Part shown: piece after piece, positions 15,141 to 24,705 of the stretch
How the letters are laid out: every line of letters begins with the position of its first letter
Numbering within the stretch: position 1 is the first letter of the stretch
NCBI RefSeq assembly: GCF_000599865.1
Contig: NZ_JHAC01000020.1
Location: forward strand, 1 to 27,706
Source of the DNA: Deinococcus phoenicis
GTDB lineage: Bacteria > Deinococcota > Deinococci > Deinococcales > Deinococcaceae
Reading direction: 5' to 3'
Length of the DNA: 27,706 nucleotides
Notes under the pieces: generated by a model
Database searches by the model: none
What the model was told of the DNA's origin: nothing
Seen by the model: the letters and a program-made list of their open reading frames with translations, nothing else
Program-made: the position numbers and the translations under genes

Positions 15141-15169
15141 TTGACAGCTCTCGAAGTCGCCCCTTACTG
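15141..15169 (+). promoter_or_regulatory. Promoter of the leader ORF/FAD oxidoreductase (TTGACA-17-TTACTG)
   Basis: TTGACA (15141-15146), 17 bp, TTACTG (15164-15169; TACTGT with 18 bp is equivalent). A leader of about 35 bases and a GGAGG site follow before the 34-residue ORF. Confidence 0.65.
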
Positions 15170-15209
15170 TGCCCCTGCAACCAGTACGCATCCGCACCGG
15201 AGGTCCAGC

Positions 15210-15310
15210 ATGTGCCGCAGTTCCCTGTCCGTCCTCATGACCTCGTTCCTGACGGGTCCCCTGGGCGGCAGGTCCCGGGACCTGACCCTGGCAGCCAGCG
15301 GGACCAGAGG

Positions 15311-15314
<4 letters not shown>
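15210..15314 (+). CDS. 34-residue leader ORF coupled to the oxidoreductase
   Basis: The ATG at 15210 is preceded at six bases by GGAGG (15199-15203), the best ribosome site in this transcript. The predicted peptide opens [20 protein letters not shown] and ends at a TGA that overlaps the GTG start of the next gene (GGGTGA). The oxidoreductase itself has no spaced ribosome site, so its translation probably depends on ribosomes ending the leader ORF. The peptide has no recognisable family. It may be a regulatory leader peptide, or the former N-terminus of the oxidoreductase (hydrophobic, signal-like) separated by a frameshift. Confidence 0.5.
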
Positions 15315-16915
<1,601 letters not shown>

Positions 16916-16957
16916 GAGCCGGCCTTCGAGAACGGAACTTCGGGAGGAGGTGACCGG

Positions 16958-17218
16958 GTGGCCTCCCACCCCACGCAGAAGCCGGGGTCTCGCAAACCGT
17001 CGTCCCCCAGGTGCTCAACGGGAATGCCGGGGAGGCGCGCCTTCACCCCGGGCGCGCGTGCTGGAAGCGATCCGCGAGCCGGGCTACATTCCGAATGCCG
17101 CCGCCCGACGCCTGGTGGGTGCCGTTCCCTGCTGGGCGTGTTCACCTACGAGGCCGTGTTTCCCAGCGGCACCCGCGATTTCTACGCGGCCTTTCTGGAA
17201 GGCAGGAACCGCCCCTGA
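16958..17218 (+). pseudogene. LacI-family regulator remnant (N-terminal)
   Basis: Three frames in succession spell out a LacI/GalR N-terminus. AGVSQTVVPQVLNGNAGEAR (about 16982-17041) is the recognition helix and following residues. It is followed by ARVLEAIREPGYIPNAAARR (about 17055-17114), the hinge approach, and then by SLLGVFTYEAVFPSGTRDFY (about 17131-17190), the first strand of the sugar-binding domain. At least two frameshifts and loss of the first HTH turn make it non-functional. A GTG with GGGAGGAGG upstream (16942-16950) marks the old start. The homology stops at about 17218, where the palindromic repeat begins; the remaining 250 or so residues of the regulator are missing. Confidence 0.7.
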
Positions 17219-17287
17219 GTCTCCGGCCAGGCGAGAACATCCGTTGGATTGCCCGGATGTTCTGGAATCAGAGCAAGGCGGTATCAG
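17219..17287 (-). repeat. Second, partial copy of the palindromic repeat
   Basis: Positions 17264-17284 are a version of the 21-bp terminal repeat seen in the FUSC gene, and 17253-17274 is identical (inverted) to 7072-7093. The hairpin arms AGAACATCCG (17234-17243) and CGGATGTTCT (17254-17263) are perfect. Only one end is recognisable; the other end falls at the truncation point of the LacI pseudogene. Confidence 0.65.
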
Positions 17288-17414
17288 GGCCTGACGGCGT
17301 CGGCTGCCAGAAGGTTCAGATTCGGCTCAGCCCCAGCTCTGCCTGCCACTAGCTTTGCCGCCGGACTGGACCGGGAAACGGGGGGCGCGGCACGCACGTG
17401 GGGGCAGCACAGAT

Positions 17415-17445
17415 GAGCGCCGGGGACCGTTCCGCCCCGGCGCTC
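17415..17445 (-). terminator. Hairpin terminator after the PepSY gene
   Basis: GAGCGCCGGGG (17415-17425) and CCCCGGCGCTC (17435-17445) form a perfect 11-bp GC stem, nine bases past the stop of the minus-strand PepSY gene. There is no T-run, so termination may be partial. Bases 17288-17414 hold nothing I can identify. Confidence 0.6.
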
Positions 17446-17453
17446 GCTCTCAC

Positions 17454-17969
17454 TTACTGGCCGCTGTTGGTTTCGCCCTGTTCGTTGTCCTCCTGTCCGT
17501 TCTCGCTGTCGGCAGCCTCCTGGTGCAGTACCCGGCCGTTCCCAGCATCGACAACCACCCCGGTCTTGCCGATCACGACCTCATAGACCAGGTTGCCGTT
17601 CTCGTCTTCGAGCTTGACGCTGCCGACGGTGCCGGGCACGGCAGCTTGAGCGGCCTGGCTGGCCTGCTGGGGCGTGATGCGGGCGAGGGCACGAAGCTGG
17701 GCTTCTTCCTGGGCGTCCGGCAGTTCCGTGCCCTGCTGCTCGGCGGGGAGTTGGATGCTGCTCTTGTAGGCCGGGGTCTGGTCGTCCTGCGTTTCCGCGT
17801 CGTTGTCCCCCGTGTTCTGGCCCTCAGCGTTCTGGCCCCCGCTGTTCTGGCTCTGCGCCGTCCCGGTCGGGGCCGGGGTGGTCTGGGCGAAAGCGTAACC
17901 GGCCAGCGGAACGCCGACGGCGGCGGTGGTGGCGAGGATGAGCAGGATGTTGCGGGTGTTCTTGTTCAT
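17454..17969 (-). CDS. Exported PepSY-domain protein
   Basis: A 171-residue exported protein. Residues 1-29 form a signal peptide: basic MNKNTR, the hydrophobic core ILLILATTAAVGVPLAG, and cleavage near AFAQ. A low-complexity Gln/Asn/Gly/Asp-rich linker (about 30-85) is followed by a PepSY domain (about 90-150) with ARITPQQASQAAQAAVPG and the typical ...LEDENGNLVYEVVIGKTGVVVDAGNGRVL strands. The tail is acidic and ends in ETNSGQ. PepSY proteins act outside the membrane, often modulating peptidases or sensor kinases. The start at 17969 is supported by AAGGAG eight bases upstream; longer readings contain the regulatory box. The TATAC direct-repeat box lies 65 bases upstream in the sense orientation. 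A perfect hairpin follows the stop. Confidence 0.85.
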   Translation of the reverse strand: MNKNTRNILLILATTAAVGVPLAGYAFAQTTPAPTGTAQSQNSGGQNAEGQNTGDNDAETQDDQTPAYKSSIQLPAEQQGTELPDAQEEAQLRALARITPQQASQAAQAAVPGTVGSVKLEDENGNLVYEVVIGKTGVVVDAGNGRVLHQEAADSENGQEDNEQGETNSGQ

Positions 17970-18034
17970 CAGTGATTCTCCTTGTGTGGAGGTGAGGCCC
18001 TGTGCTTCACCTGCGGCCAGGATGCCTGTACTCG

Positions 18035-18050
18035 GTATAGGGACGGTATA
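18035..18050 (-). promoter_or_regulatory. TATAC direct-repeat box before the PepSY gene
   Basis: Minus strand TATACCGTCCCTATAC: two TATAC half-sites whose starts are 11 bp apart. It matches the boxes at 20811-20826 and 22186-22201 at 14 or more of 16 positions and lies 65 bases before the PepSY start codon. Confidence 0.6.
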
Positions 18051-18099
18051 AATTCCGTTCAGCACGGGTAAAGTGGGATTTAACCATGCGGTATAGCAG

Positions 18100-18295
18100 G
18101 GCGGCACCGTGCCAGGCTACGGCTTTGACCTCTCACTTGAACCGGCCAACGACACGAATCCCGAACTCGCCCTGCGGGATGCCATGCCGGGGCAGACGTG
18201 CGGGTTATTCAGGTGCGGGGACCGCATCTGCCCAGGGGAACATGAACGCCGCCCTCGGGCGTCAGATCGCGCGCTTCTTCAACACCCATCCCTGA
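18100..18295 (+). pseudogene. Possible serine-hydrolase (beta-lactamase-like) C-terminal remnant
   Basis: One frame gives GGTVPGYGFDLSLEPANDTN (about 18103-18162) and a second gives NMNAALGRQIARFFNTHP up to a stop at 18295. The first resembles the G-x-x-PGY-x-F strand near the end of class C beta-lactamase-like hydrolases, and the second resembles the closing helix. No start, no upstream domains and at least one frameshift. The assignment is tentative. Confidence 0.3.
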
Positions 18296-18373
18296 CCGCA
18301 CGGGTCACACGGGAGCCGGAGCGGGTGAGGGGCGCCTGCCTCAGAGCGTGCAGGAGGCGCTGAAGTGGGGGGC

Positions 18374-18389
18374 TATACCGGCCGTTAAG
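18374..18389 (+). promoter_or_regulatory. Half-degenerate TATAC box before the deacetylase gene
   Basis: TATACCGGCCGTTAAG: the first half-site and the spacer match the box consensus, while the second half-site is altered. It lies in the sense orientation, ten bases upstream of the TAGACT -10, i.e. over the -35 region. The sequence TAAGG-N6-CCTTA overlaps its end. Confidence 0.35.
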
Positions 18390-18399
18390 GTGACACCCT

Positions 18400-18405
18400 T
18401 AGACT
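18400..18405 (+). promoter_or_regulatory. -10 element of the deacetylase gene (leaderless)
   Basis: TAGACT followed by CCGGCC and then the ATG at 18412. Confidence 0.55.
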
Positions 18406-18411
18406 CCGGCC

Positions 18412-19607
<1,196 letters not shown>

Positions 19608-19611
<4 letters not shown>

Positions 19612-20189
19612 ATCTGAACCTCTGGCTCTCTGGTCTGGACCCCAGGCTGCTGAACGCCGCGACCTTTGGTCTGCTGACGCTGGAAGGGGCGGGGATTCCC
19701 GGCGTCCCCGGCGTCCTGCCGATGCTGGCGCAGTCGGCCCTGATCGACGCGGGCCGCACCACCCTCGCGGCGGCGCTGACCTGGGGCGTGCTGGGCAACT
19801 GGCTGGGCAGCCTGCTGGGGTACGCAGCGGGCCGCTGGGGGGAACGCTGGCTCCCGCCGCGCTGGCGGGCGGCCATCCGCCAGCCGCGGAACCTGGACCT
19901 GCTGGAACGCTGGGGTGCGCCGCTGATTATCGTCAGCCGTACGGTGGGCAGCCTGCGGACCCCCGTGACGTTGGTGGCGGGCATGACCCACTTTCCCTTC
20001 TGGCCCTACCTGCTGCTGAGCCTGCTGGGAGCGTTCGTGCATGTCGGCGTGTGGCAGGTGGTGCTGTGGCGCTTTGGCCCGGCGGTCCTGCCCCACGTCG
20101 AACGCTGGGGCGCGGAGATTCTGGCCGCCGTGTTGCTCGTGGCGCTGCTGGTCTGGCTGCTGCGCTTGAAGGTACGTTCGCAGGCATAA
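19608..20189 (+). CDS. DedA-like membrane protein
   Basis: A 193-residue membrane protein of the DedA/VTT family with four or five hydrophobic segments. LTLEGAGIPGVPG (about 23-35) occupies the place of the E-x-G...PG motif, GNWLGSLLGYAAGRWG (about 63-78) the GD..GY.IGR motif (Asp replaced by Asn), and IIVSRTVGSLRTPVTLVAGM the RF.P..R...AG motif. These substitutions make it a divergent member. The start is GTG at 19608 within GTGA, overlapping the deacetylase stop, which argues for co-translation. Pairing a cell-wall deacetylase with a DedA protein suggests a joint envelope role, perhaps lipid-carrier handling; this is inference. No clear terminator follows: 20190-20282 contains only weak hairpins. 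Confidence 0.8.
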
Positions 20190-20282
20190 AGCAGTCAGGT
20201 CCACCTCCTGCCCCTCATCTCTCCTATCCGCTCAAATAGCGGCCTGTCCAGCACAAAAACGCCGGATAGGCTGCTATCGGTA

Positions 20283-20525
20283 TCAACGGTAGTTGCCGGT
20301 CTGTGCCACCCGAAGCTTGCGAACCAGCTTGCCGCTGCGGGTGTCGAACACGTAGACGACGTTGCTGTAGCGCACCGAGAGCCACAATTGCTTGCCGTCC
20401 GCCGAGACGCTGCCCATATCGGGACTGCGACCCCCTGCAATCCGCCATTTGCCCGTCACCTTCGTGTGGCGAAGTCCAGCACCCTCACGCTACCCTCGCC
20501 CCGGTTCGAGACGAAGAGCCGCGTC
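20283..20525 (-). pseudogene. YVTN-type beta-propeller remnant (C-terminal)
   Basis: Minus-strand frames read RLFVSNRGEGSVRVLDFATR, then after a one-base shift VTGKWRIAGGRSPDMGSVS, ADGKQLWLSVRYSNVVYVFD and TRSGKLVRKLRVAQTGNYR, ending at a stop at 20283. These are the blades of a YncE/YVTN-type surface beta-propeller (LFVSN...V.VLD; LWLSVRYSN.VYVFD). Only the last two blades remain, there is one frameshift near 20475, and no start. The upstream end joins the permease remnant near 20525. Confidence 0.65.
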
Positions 20526-20793
20526 CCGGCTATCGATCCCGAAGATGTCCTGAAGATCGGCGCCCACATATGCGAAGCGGTGAATCAGGGGCTGAGCGCC
20601 CGTCACCCACGGCAGAGTCCGCAGGGTGGCGAGGTGCTCCCCAGCGGGGGCGTCCGCGTTACCGGTCGCGTCCGCCCCGTTGGTCAGCACCGCGTCCACC
20701 CGCACCTGATCGTTATAGGTGGCGTTGAAGATCGAGGTGGACACCGCGAAGGCGGTGGCGAGGGCGAAGAGCGCCGCGCATCAACAGCGTCAT
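20523..20793 (-). pseudogene. FtsX/MacB-like permease remnant (N-terminal)
   Basis: From an ATG at 20793 the frame reads MTLLMR, then shifts to ALFALATAFAVSTSIFNATY, NDQVRVDAVLTNGADATG, and on to HRFAYVGADLQDIFGID near 20530. This is the first membrane segment and the start of the periplasmic domain of an FtsX/MacB-like ABC permease, about 90 of an expected 800 or so residues. A frameshift near 20780 and the abrupt change to beta-propeller sequence show decay by deletion. A complete TATAC direct-repeat box lies 17 bases upstream of the ATG, so the promoter has outlived the gene. Confidence 0.6.
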
Positions 20794-20810
20794 GTCCGTA
20801 GACCCAGGAC

Positions 20811-20826
20811 GTATAGGGCCGGTATA
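20811..20826 (-). promoter_or_regulatory. TATAC direct-repeat box before the permease remnant
   Basis: Minus strand TATACCGGCCCTATAC, with half-sites 11 bp apart, in the sense orientation to the permease remnant. Confidence 0.6.
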
Positions 20827-20827
20827 G

Positions 20828-20876
20828 CGAAAAAGAAGCTTCACCCGGTTCCTGATCCACGGGAACCGGGTGAAGC
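20828..20876 (-). terminator. Rho-independent terminator of the DUF347 gene
   Basis: A perfect 15-bp stem pairs 20876-20862 with 20852-20838 around a 9-base loop, followed on the minus strand by TTCTTTTTC. It lies 20 bases past the stop of the DUF347 gene. It is the clearest intrinsic terminator in the window. Confidence 0.9.
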
Positions 20877-20895
20877 GATGGTCTGGTGTTCTTCG

Positions 20896-21693
20896 TTACG
20901 CTGCCTCGCGCAGCGCGATCTGATCCCGCCGGGTCATGGTCAGGTAGGCGACGATGGCGACCGACCCCACCAGGAAGATCAGGCTGGTGGTCGTGGTGCC
21001 CAGCCCCAGGCCACCGACATCCCGCCCCTGGGAGAGGTAATCCCCGATGGAGGCCCCCAGCGGACGGGTCAGGATGTAGGCCAGCCAGAACGTCAGGACG
21101 CCATTCACTCGGAAGGCGAAGTGCGCCAGCGCGACCAGCGCGATCATCCCGCCAAAGATCAGCGCCGAGGGCAGATAACCCAGTTGGAGCTGCTCGGCCA
21201 TCAGGTCCCCCGCTGCTGTCCCCAGCGCGAAGGTGAACAGGACCGCCAGCCAGTAGAACGCCTCGCGCTTCGGCGTGAAAATGCTGTGGATGGAAAGCGT
21301 CCCCTCGCTGCGGGACCACGCCAGGAAGGTGGCGATCAGGGCCACGCCGAAGGCTCCGGTGCTGACCCACAGGCTGACGCCGAAATTGTCGGTGAGGTTG
21401 TCGGTGATCAGGGTGCCGACCACGCTGATCAGCATGACGGCCAGCCAGTACACGGGGGGGACGTAGCGGCGCGTGCGGAATTGCCAGATGAGCGCCGCAA
21501 TCAGCAGGACGCCCATGATCAGCGTGGTGCCGGTCAGCCCCAGGTGCAGCCGCATGTTCAGGTAGTCGGCGGCCGTCTCGCCAATGGTGGTGCAGAAGAT
21601 CTTGACGATCCAGAACAGGGCCGTGACTTCTGGGACCTTGCTCCAGAAGGTCCGTGGGGCAAGGGCCGGTTCGGTGGTCAGGCTGGAAGTCAT
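20896..21693 (-). CDS. DUF347 (COG4705-type) membrane protein
   Basis: A 265-residue membrane protein with about eight hydrophobic segments and four copies of the DUF347 repeat. Each repeat centres on a conserved G/T-x-x-x-D site: GETAADYL (about 38-45), GTLITDNLTD (about 92-101), GTAAGDLMAEQ (about 160-170) and GASIGDYLSQ (about 215-224). It opens KVPEVTALFWIVKI, typical of the family. Its function is unknown; repeated acidic residues in membrane segments suggest a transporter or channel. The start has AAAGGGTG seven bases upstream on the minus strand. It lies between the ComEA-like gene (upstream, same strand, separated by a strong hairpin) and its own terminator, so it is probably transcribed alone. 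Confidence 0.8.
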   Translation of the reverse strand: MTSSLTTEPALAPRTFWSKVPEVTALFWIVKIFCTTIGETAADYLNMRLHLGLTGTTLIMGVLLIAALIWQFRTRRYVPPVYWLAVMLISVVGTLITDNLTDNFGVSLWVSTGAFGVALIATFLAWSRSEGTLSIHSIFTPKREAFYWLAVLFTFALGTAAGDLMAEQLQLGYLPSALIFGGMIALVALAHFAFRVNGVLTFWLAYILTRPLGASIGDYLSQGRDVGGLGLGTTTTSLIFLVGSVAIVAYLTMTRRDQIALREAA

Positions 21694-21737
21694 GCGTTCA
21701 CCCTTTCTGCGGCGGTGGGGAGGTCCGGCAGCGGCTG

Positions 21738-21783
21738 GGGCTGAACAAAAGGGAGCGTGTCAGCTCCCCTTTTTGTTCAGCCC
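21738..21783 (-). terminator. Large hairpin terminator at the end of the ComEA-like gene
   Basis: 21738-21756 and 21763-21783 form a 19-bp inverted repeat with two extra bases on one arm; A and T runs lie within the stem. The stop codon of the ComEA-like gene (21760-21762) is in the loop. Confidence 0.75.
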
Positions 21784-22113
21784 TCCTCGCTGGCTCCAGA
21801 AGGTGAGGCTGGCCTTGTTGTCATTCCAGAGCCGGTGGCCGATCACCTCGATCTTGCGCGCGAAGTCGTTGCCGTCCTTGAAGGGCCGGTTGGCGACGAT
21901 ATACTTGGCAATGGTCGGGGACACGCCCTTGAGACACTGGAGGTCCGCCATGCTCGCCCTGTTCAGGTTCACCTTGGCCTTCAGGACCTGCATGCAGCGA
22001 TTCATGCCGCTCATGGGCTTGGCCGGGGTCTTCGCGGTGGAGGTGCTCTGGGCACCAGCCAGACCGGCGGCGAGGACAGCGGCGAGCAGGACAAAGTTCG
22101 TGCAACGGTTCAT
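21760..22113 (-). CDS. Exported ComEA-like helix-hairpin-helix protein
   Basis: A 117-residue protein with a signal peptide (MNRCTNFVLLAAVLAAGLAGAQ, shown to residue 22 at most) and a short linker. A ComEA-type helix-hairpin-helix domain follows (about 48-95), with KVNLNRASMADLQCLKGVSP and IAKYIVANRPFKDGNDFARKI-like sequence (partly given). The G-V-S-P turn is the DNA-contacting hairpin. ComEA proteins bind double-stranded DNA outside the membrane during uptake. This one has a cleavable signal rather than a membrane anchor, so a free periplasmic DNA-binding or other role is possible. Two Cys (about 40 and 60) could pair. AGGAGG lies five bases before the ATG. The TATAC box lies 72 bases upstream in sense. 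Confidence 0.8.
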   Translation of the reverse strand: MNRCTNFVLLAAVLAAGLAGAQSTSTAKTPAKPMSGMNRCMQVLKAKVNLNRASMADLQCLKGVSPTIAKYIVANRPFKDGNDFARKIEVIGHRLWNDNKASLTFWSQRGGLNKKGS

Positions 22114-22185
22114 GGCGACCTCCTGGGGTGGGTTGCACCTGCCTGGGCAGGCCCGACCACCTGGAAAGCACTTTCCGTCACTTTC

Positions 22186-22201
22186 GTATAGAGCCGGTAT
22201 A
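22186..22201 (-). promoter_or_regulatory. TATAC direct-repeat box before the ComEA-like gene
   Basis: Minus strand TATACCGGCTCTATAC, half-sites 11 bp apart, between the divergent ComEA-like and NRAMP-type genes. Its orientation matches the ComEA-like gene, but it could affect both. Confidence 0.6.
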
Positions 22202-22249
22202 AGCCGGTGCTGCGGCGGCCTCCTGACATGGCCCCAGCCTCCGGCGGAA

Positions 22250-22255
22250 TAGCAT
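22250..22255 (+). promoter_or_regulatory. Possible -10 element of the NRAMP-type gene
   Basis: TAGCAT resembles the -10 hexamers of other genes here and would start the transcript near 22262, just before the AAGGAGG site at 22266-22272. No well-spaced -35 is visible. Confidence 0.35.
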
Positions 22256-22283
22256 GGGCCGCGCGAAGGAGGCGGCCCTCATC

Positions 22284-23564
22284 ATGGAAACCCCAGAAAG
22301 AGAAATGGAGCGCCGCAAACCAGCACCCTGGTGGCGCCTGCTGGGACCGGGCCTGATTACAGGGGCCTCCGACGACGATCCGAGCGGGATCGCCACCTAC
22401 TCTCAGGTCGGCGCACAGTTCGGGTACGGGCTGCTGTGGACCCTGCCCTTCTCACTCCCCCTGATGGCGGCCACCCAGGAAATCAGCGCCCGCGTGGGCC
22501 GCGTGACCGGGCATGGCCTAGCGGGCAACCTGCGCCGCCACTACGCGCCGGGCTGGCTGTACGCACTGGCAGGACTGCTCCTGATCGCCAACACCATCAA
22601 TCTGGGGGCGGACCTGGGGGCGATGGGCGTGGCCCTCAAACTGGTCATCGGCGGCCACGCCCACCTGTACACCCTGCTCTTCGGCGTCTTCTGCCTGCTG
22701 GCGCAGGTGTTCATTCCCTACCGCGCCTACGTCCGCGTGCTGAAGTGGCTGTCCGCGGCCCTGCTCGCCTACGTCACGGTGGTCTTCGTGGTGCGGGTGC
22801 CGTGGGGCGCGGTGCTTCAGGCCACCTTCGTCCCGCACCTGGTCCTGTCCGCCGCGTACCTCCAGGGGCTGATCGCTCTCCTGGGCACGACCATCAGCCC
22901 GTACCTGTTCTTCTGGCAGGCCTCGCAGGAGGTGGAGGAGATCAACACCACCCCCGGGGCCGAGCGCCTGACCCGCGCGCCCAGCCAGGCCCCGGGGCAG
23001 TTTCACCGCATCCGGGTGGACACCTACGCCGGGATGACGTTCTCGAACGTGGTGGCGTTTTTCATTACCCTCACCGCCGCCGTGACGCTGCACGCCCACG
23101 GCGTCACCCACATCCAGACCGCCACCGAGGCCGCACAGGCCCTGGAACCCCTGGCGGGCCGCTTCACCTTCCTGCTGTTCAGCCTCGGCCTGATCGGGAC
23201 CGGACTGCTGGCCGTCCCGGTCCTGGCCGGTTCGGCGGCCTATGCCGTGGGCGAGGCGCTCCACTGGCCGGTGGGCTTGCAGCGCAAGCCGCTGGAAGCG
23301 CGGGGCTTCTACGGCGTGCTGACGGTCGCCACCCTGCTGGGGATGGCGCTGAACTTCTCGCCTGTTGACCCCTTGCAGGCCCTGTACTGGGCGGCCATCG
23401 TGAACGGCGTGGGTGCCGGACCCGTCATGGTGATGCTGATGCTGCTGGCAAATAACCCGCGCGTGATGCGGCAATTCGTCATCCCCCGGGGGCTGCGCGT
23501 GGTCGGCTGGTTCGCCACCGGCGTCATGCTGGCCGCCAGCGTGGCGATGTTCCTGACCAGTTGA
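22284..23564 (+). CDS. NRAMP-family transporter, non-canonical metal site
   Basis: A 426-residue membrane protein with 11 predicted segments, of the NRAMP divalent-metal transporter family. The start at 22284 is chosen because AAGGAGG (22266-22272) lies 11 bases upstream; the ATG at 22254 overlaps the likely -10. The opening WWRLLGPGLITGASDDDPSG (residues 16-35) is family-typical, but canonical NRAMPs have DPGN in the first segment. Here it is DPSG (32-35), losing the metal-binding Asn. In segment six the canonical MPH stretch is replaced by TTISPYLFFWQAS (about 202-214), losing the metal-selective Met. This places it in a divergent clade whose substrate may not be Mn2+ or Fe2+. The C-terminus ends in a normal last segment. 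It is divergent from the ComEA-like gene; an IS630-type element follows 18 bp after the stop. Confidence 0.85.
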   Translation: METPEREMERRKPAPWWRLLGPGLITGASDDDPSGIATYSQVGAQFGYGLLWTLPFSLPLMAATQEISARVGRVTGHGLAGNLRRHYAPGWLYALAGLLLIANTINLGADLGAMGVALKLVIGGHAHLYTLLFGVFCLLAQVFIPYRAYVRVLKWLSAALLAYVTVVFVVRVPWGAVLQATFVPHLVLSAAYLQGLIALLGTTISPYLFFWQASQEVEEINTTPGAERLTRAPSQAPGQFHRIRVDTYAGMTFSNVVAFFITLTAAVTLHAHGVTHIQTATEAAQALEPLAGRFTFLLFSLGLIGTGLLAVPVLAGSAAYAVGEALHWPVGLQRKPLEARGFYGVLTVATLLGMALNFSPVDPLQALYWAAIVNGVGAGPVMVMLMLLANNPRVMRQFVIPRGLRVVGWFATGVMLAASVAMFLTS

Positions 23565-23645
23565 ACCCGCAGCAAGTTGCTAAGTACAGCTACGGAAGTT
23601 GTGCGGGGTGTAAGGTAGGGTTCTCACCGTACCGAGGAGGTCGAT

Positions 23646-24699
23646 ATGCACCCTTTCGGTTGCCGCCCCCATCTGCCGAGCAGCTTGAGGAACTCGAGCA
23701 CCTGTACCGTACTGGGGAGGGGCATCTCCGCATCCGAGCCCTGATCGTCCTGCTCTCGGCAGAATAGCAGCGGAAGGTCGCTGAGACGCCGTGCTGGTGC
23801 GGTATGACGAGGAAACGGTACGCCGCTGGTTGCACCGCTACGTCGCCGAAGGGCTTCAGGGCTTAGCAGACGCGCCCCGGTCTGGTGCTCCGCCCAAAGT
23901 CACAGCGGAGTACCGCGAGAAGCTCCTCAGCGTGGCCCGCGACTCGGCCACGCGCCCTGGACCTGCCATTCTCGCTGTGGACGGGATGGCGCTTGGCCGA
24001 CTATTTGGCGGAGTTGACCGGAACCCGGCTGAGTGCGGTAAGCGTTTACCGCTTGCTCCATCAGGGGGGAATCCACTTCAACCGACCACAGCACACCATC
24101 ACTAGCCCGGACCCCGAATACACCGTCAAAAAAAAGCGGTCGAGGAAACCCGCGACCAGTTGAAGCCTGGGGAGGTCTTCTACTACGCTGACGAGTTCAA
24201 CATCAGTTGGTTGCCGACCTTACGGGCGATGTGGAGTCCCGTGGGTCAGCAGGTGATGGTCCCGACGCCGGCGCAGCCAGTGCGCCGATATGGGATTGGG
24301 GCCGTGGACTATCACACCGGGGAGACGGTCGTGCTAACCCGTACTCGAAAACGCCGCAAGGAGATTGCCGAGCTTCTCCAGCAACTGCTGGAGAAGCATC
24401 CCCACGAACGAATTTACGTTGCCTGGGACAACGCCAGTACCCATCAGGACGAGGAGATCGAGGCGGTGGTCAGAGGTGCGGCTGGTCGCCTGGTGTTGCT
24501 GTACTTGCCCACCTACAGCCCTTGGCTCAACCCCATCGAGATGTTGTGGAGGCACTTCCGCCGGGAGGTCACCCACTGCGAGTTGTTCGAGAACATCGAG
24601 GCCCTGCTGGCAGCCTCACAGGCCTTCTTTGAGCGGTACAACCACAGGCTCGGCGGCGTTCGGTCCATCATCGGCTCCCATCCCGCACAACTTCCGTAG
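23646..24699 (+). pseudogene. IS630-family transposase, multiply disrupted
   Basis: Pieces in successive frames cover a full DDE transposase. The N-terminal HTH region is PSAEQLEELEHLYRTGEGH, ending at a TAG (23765-23767). Next come YDEETVRRWLHRYVAEGLQG and LADYLAELTGTRLSAVSVYR. The catalytic core follows, with YYADEFNISWLP, YVAWDNASTHQDEE and YLPTYSPWLNPIEMLWRHF, giving the D-D-E triad. An ATG at 23646 has GAGGAGG upstream but is out of frame with what follows. At least three lesions (near 23655, 23765-23790 and 23950) inactivate it. The break at 24128-24136 is different: AAAAAAAAG contains the classical -1 slippery heptamer A AAA AAG in phase, so that junction was probably programmed frameshifting in the original element. 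Confidence 0.85.
24128..24136 (+). promoter_or_regulatory. -1 frameshift slippery site in the IS630 transposase
   Basis: Eight A then G, with zero-frame codons AAA AAA AAG. A -1 slip on A AAA AAG continues directly into the frame encoding the DDE core (A-V-E-E-T-R-D-Q...). Staying in frame meets a stop at 24161-24163. Confidence 0.6.
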
Positions 24700-24705
24700 C
24701 TGTAC

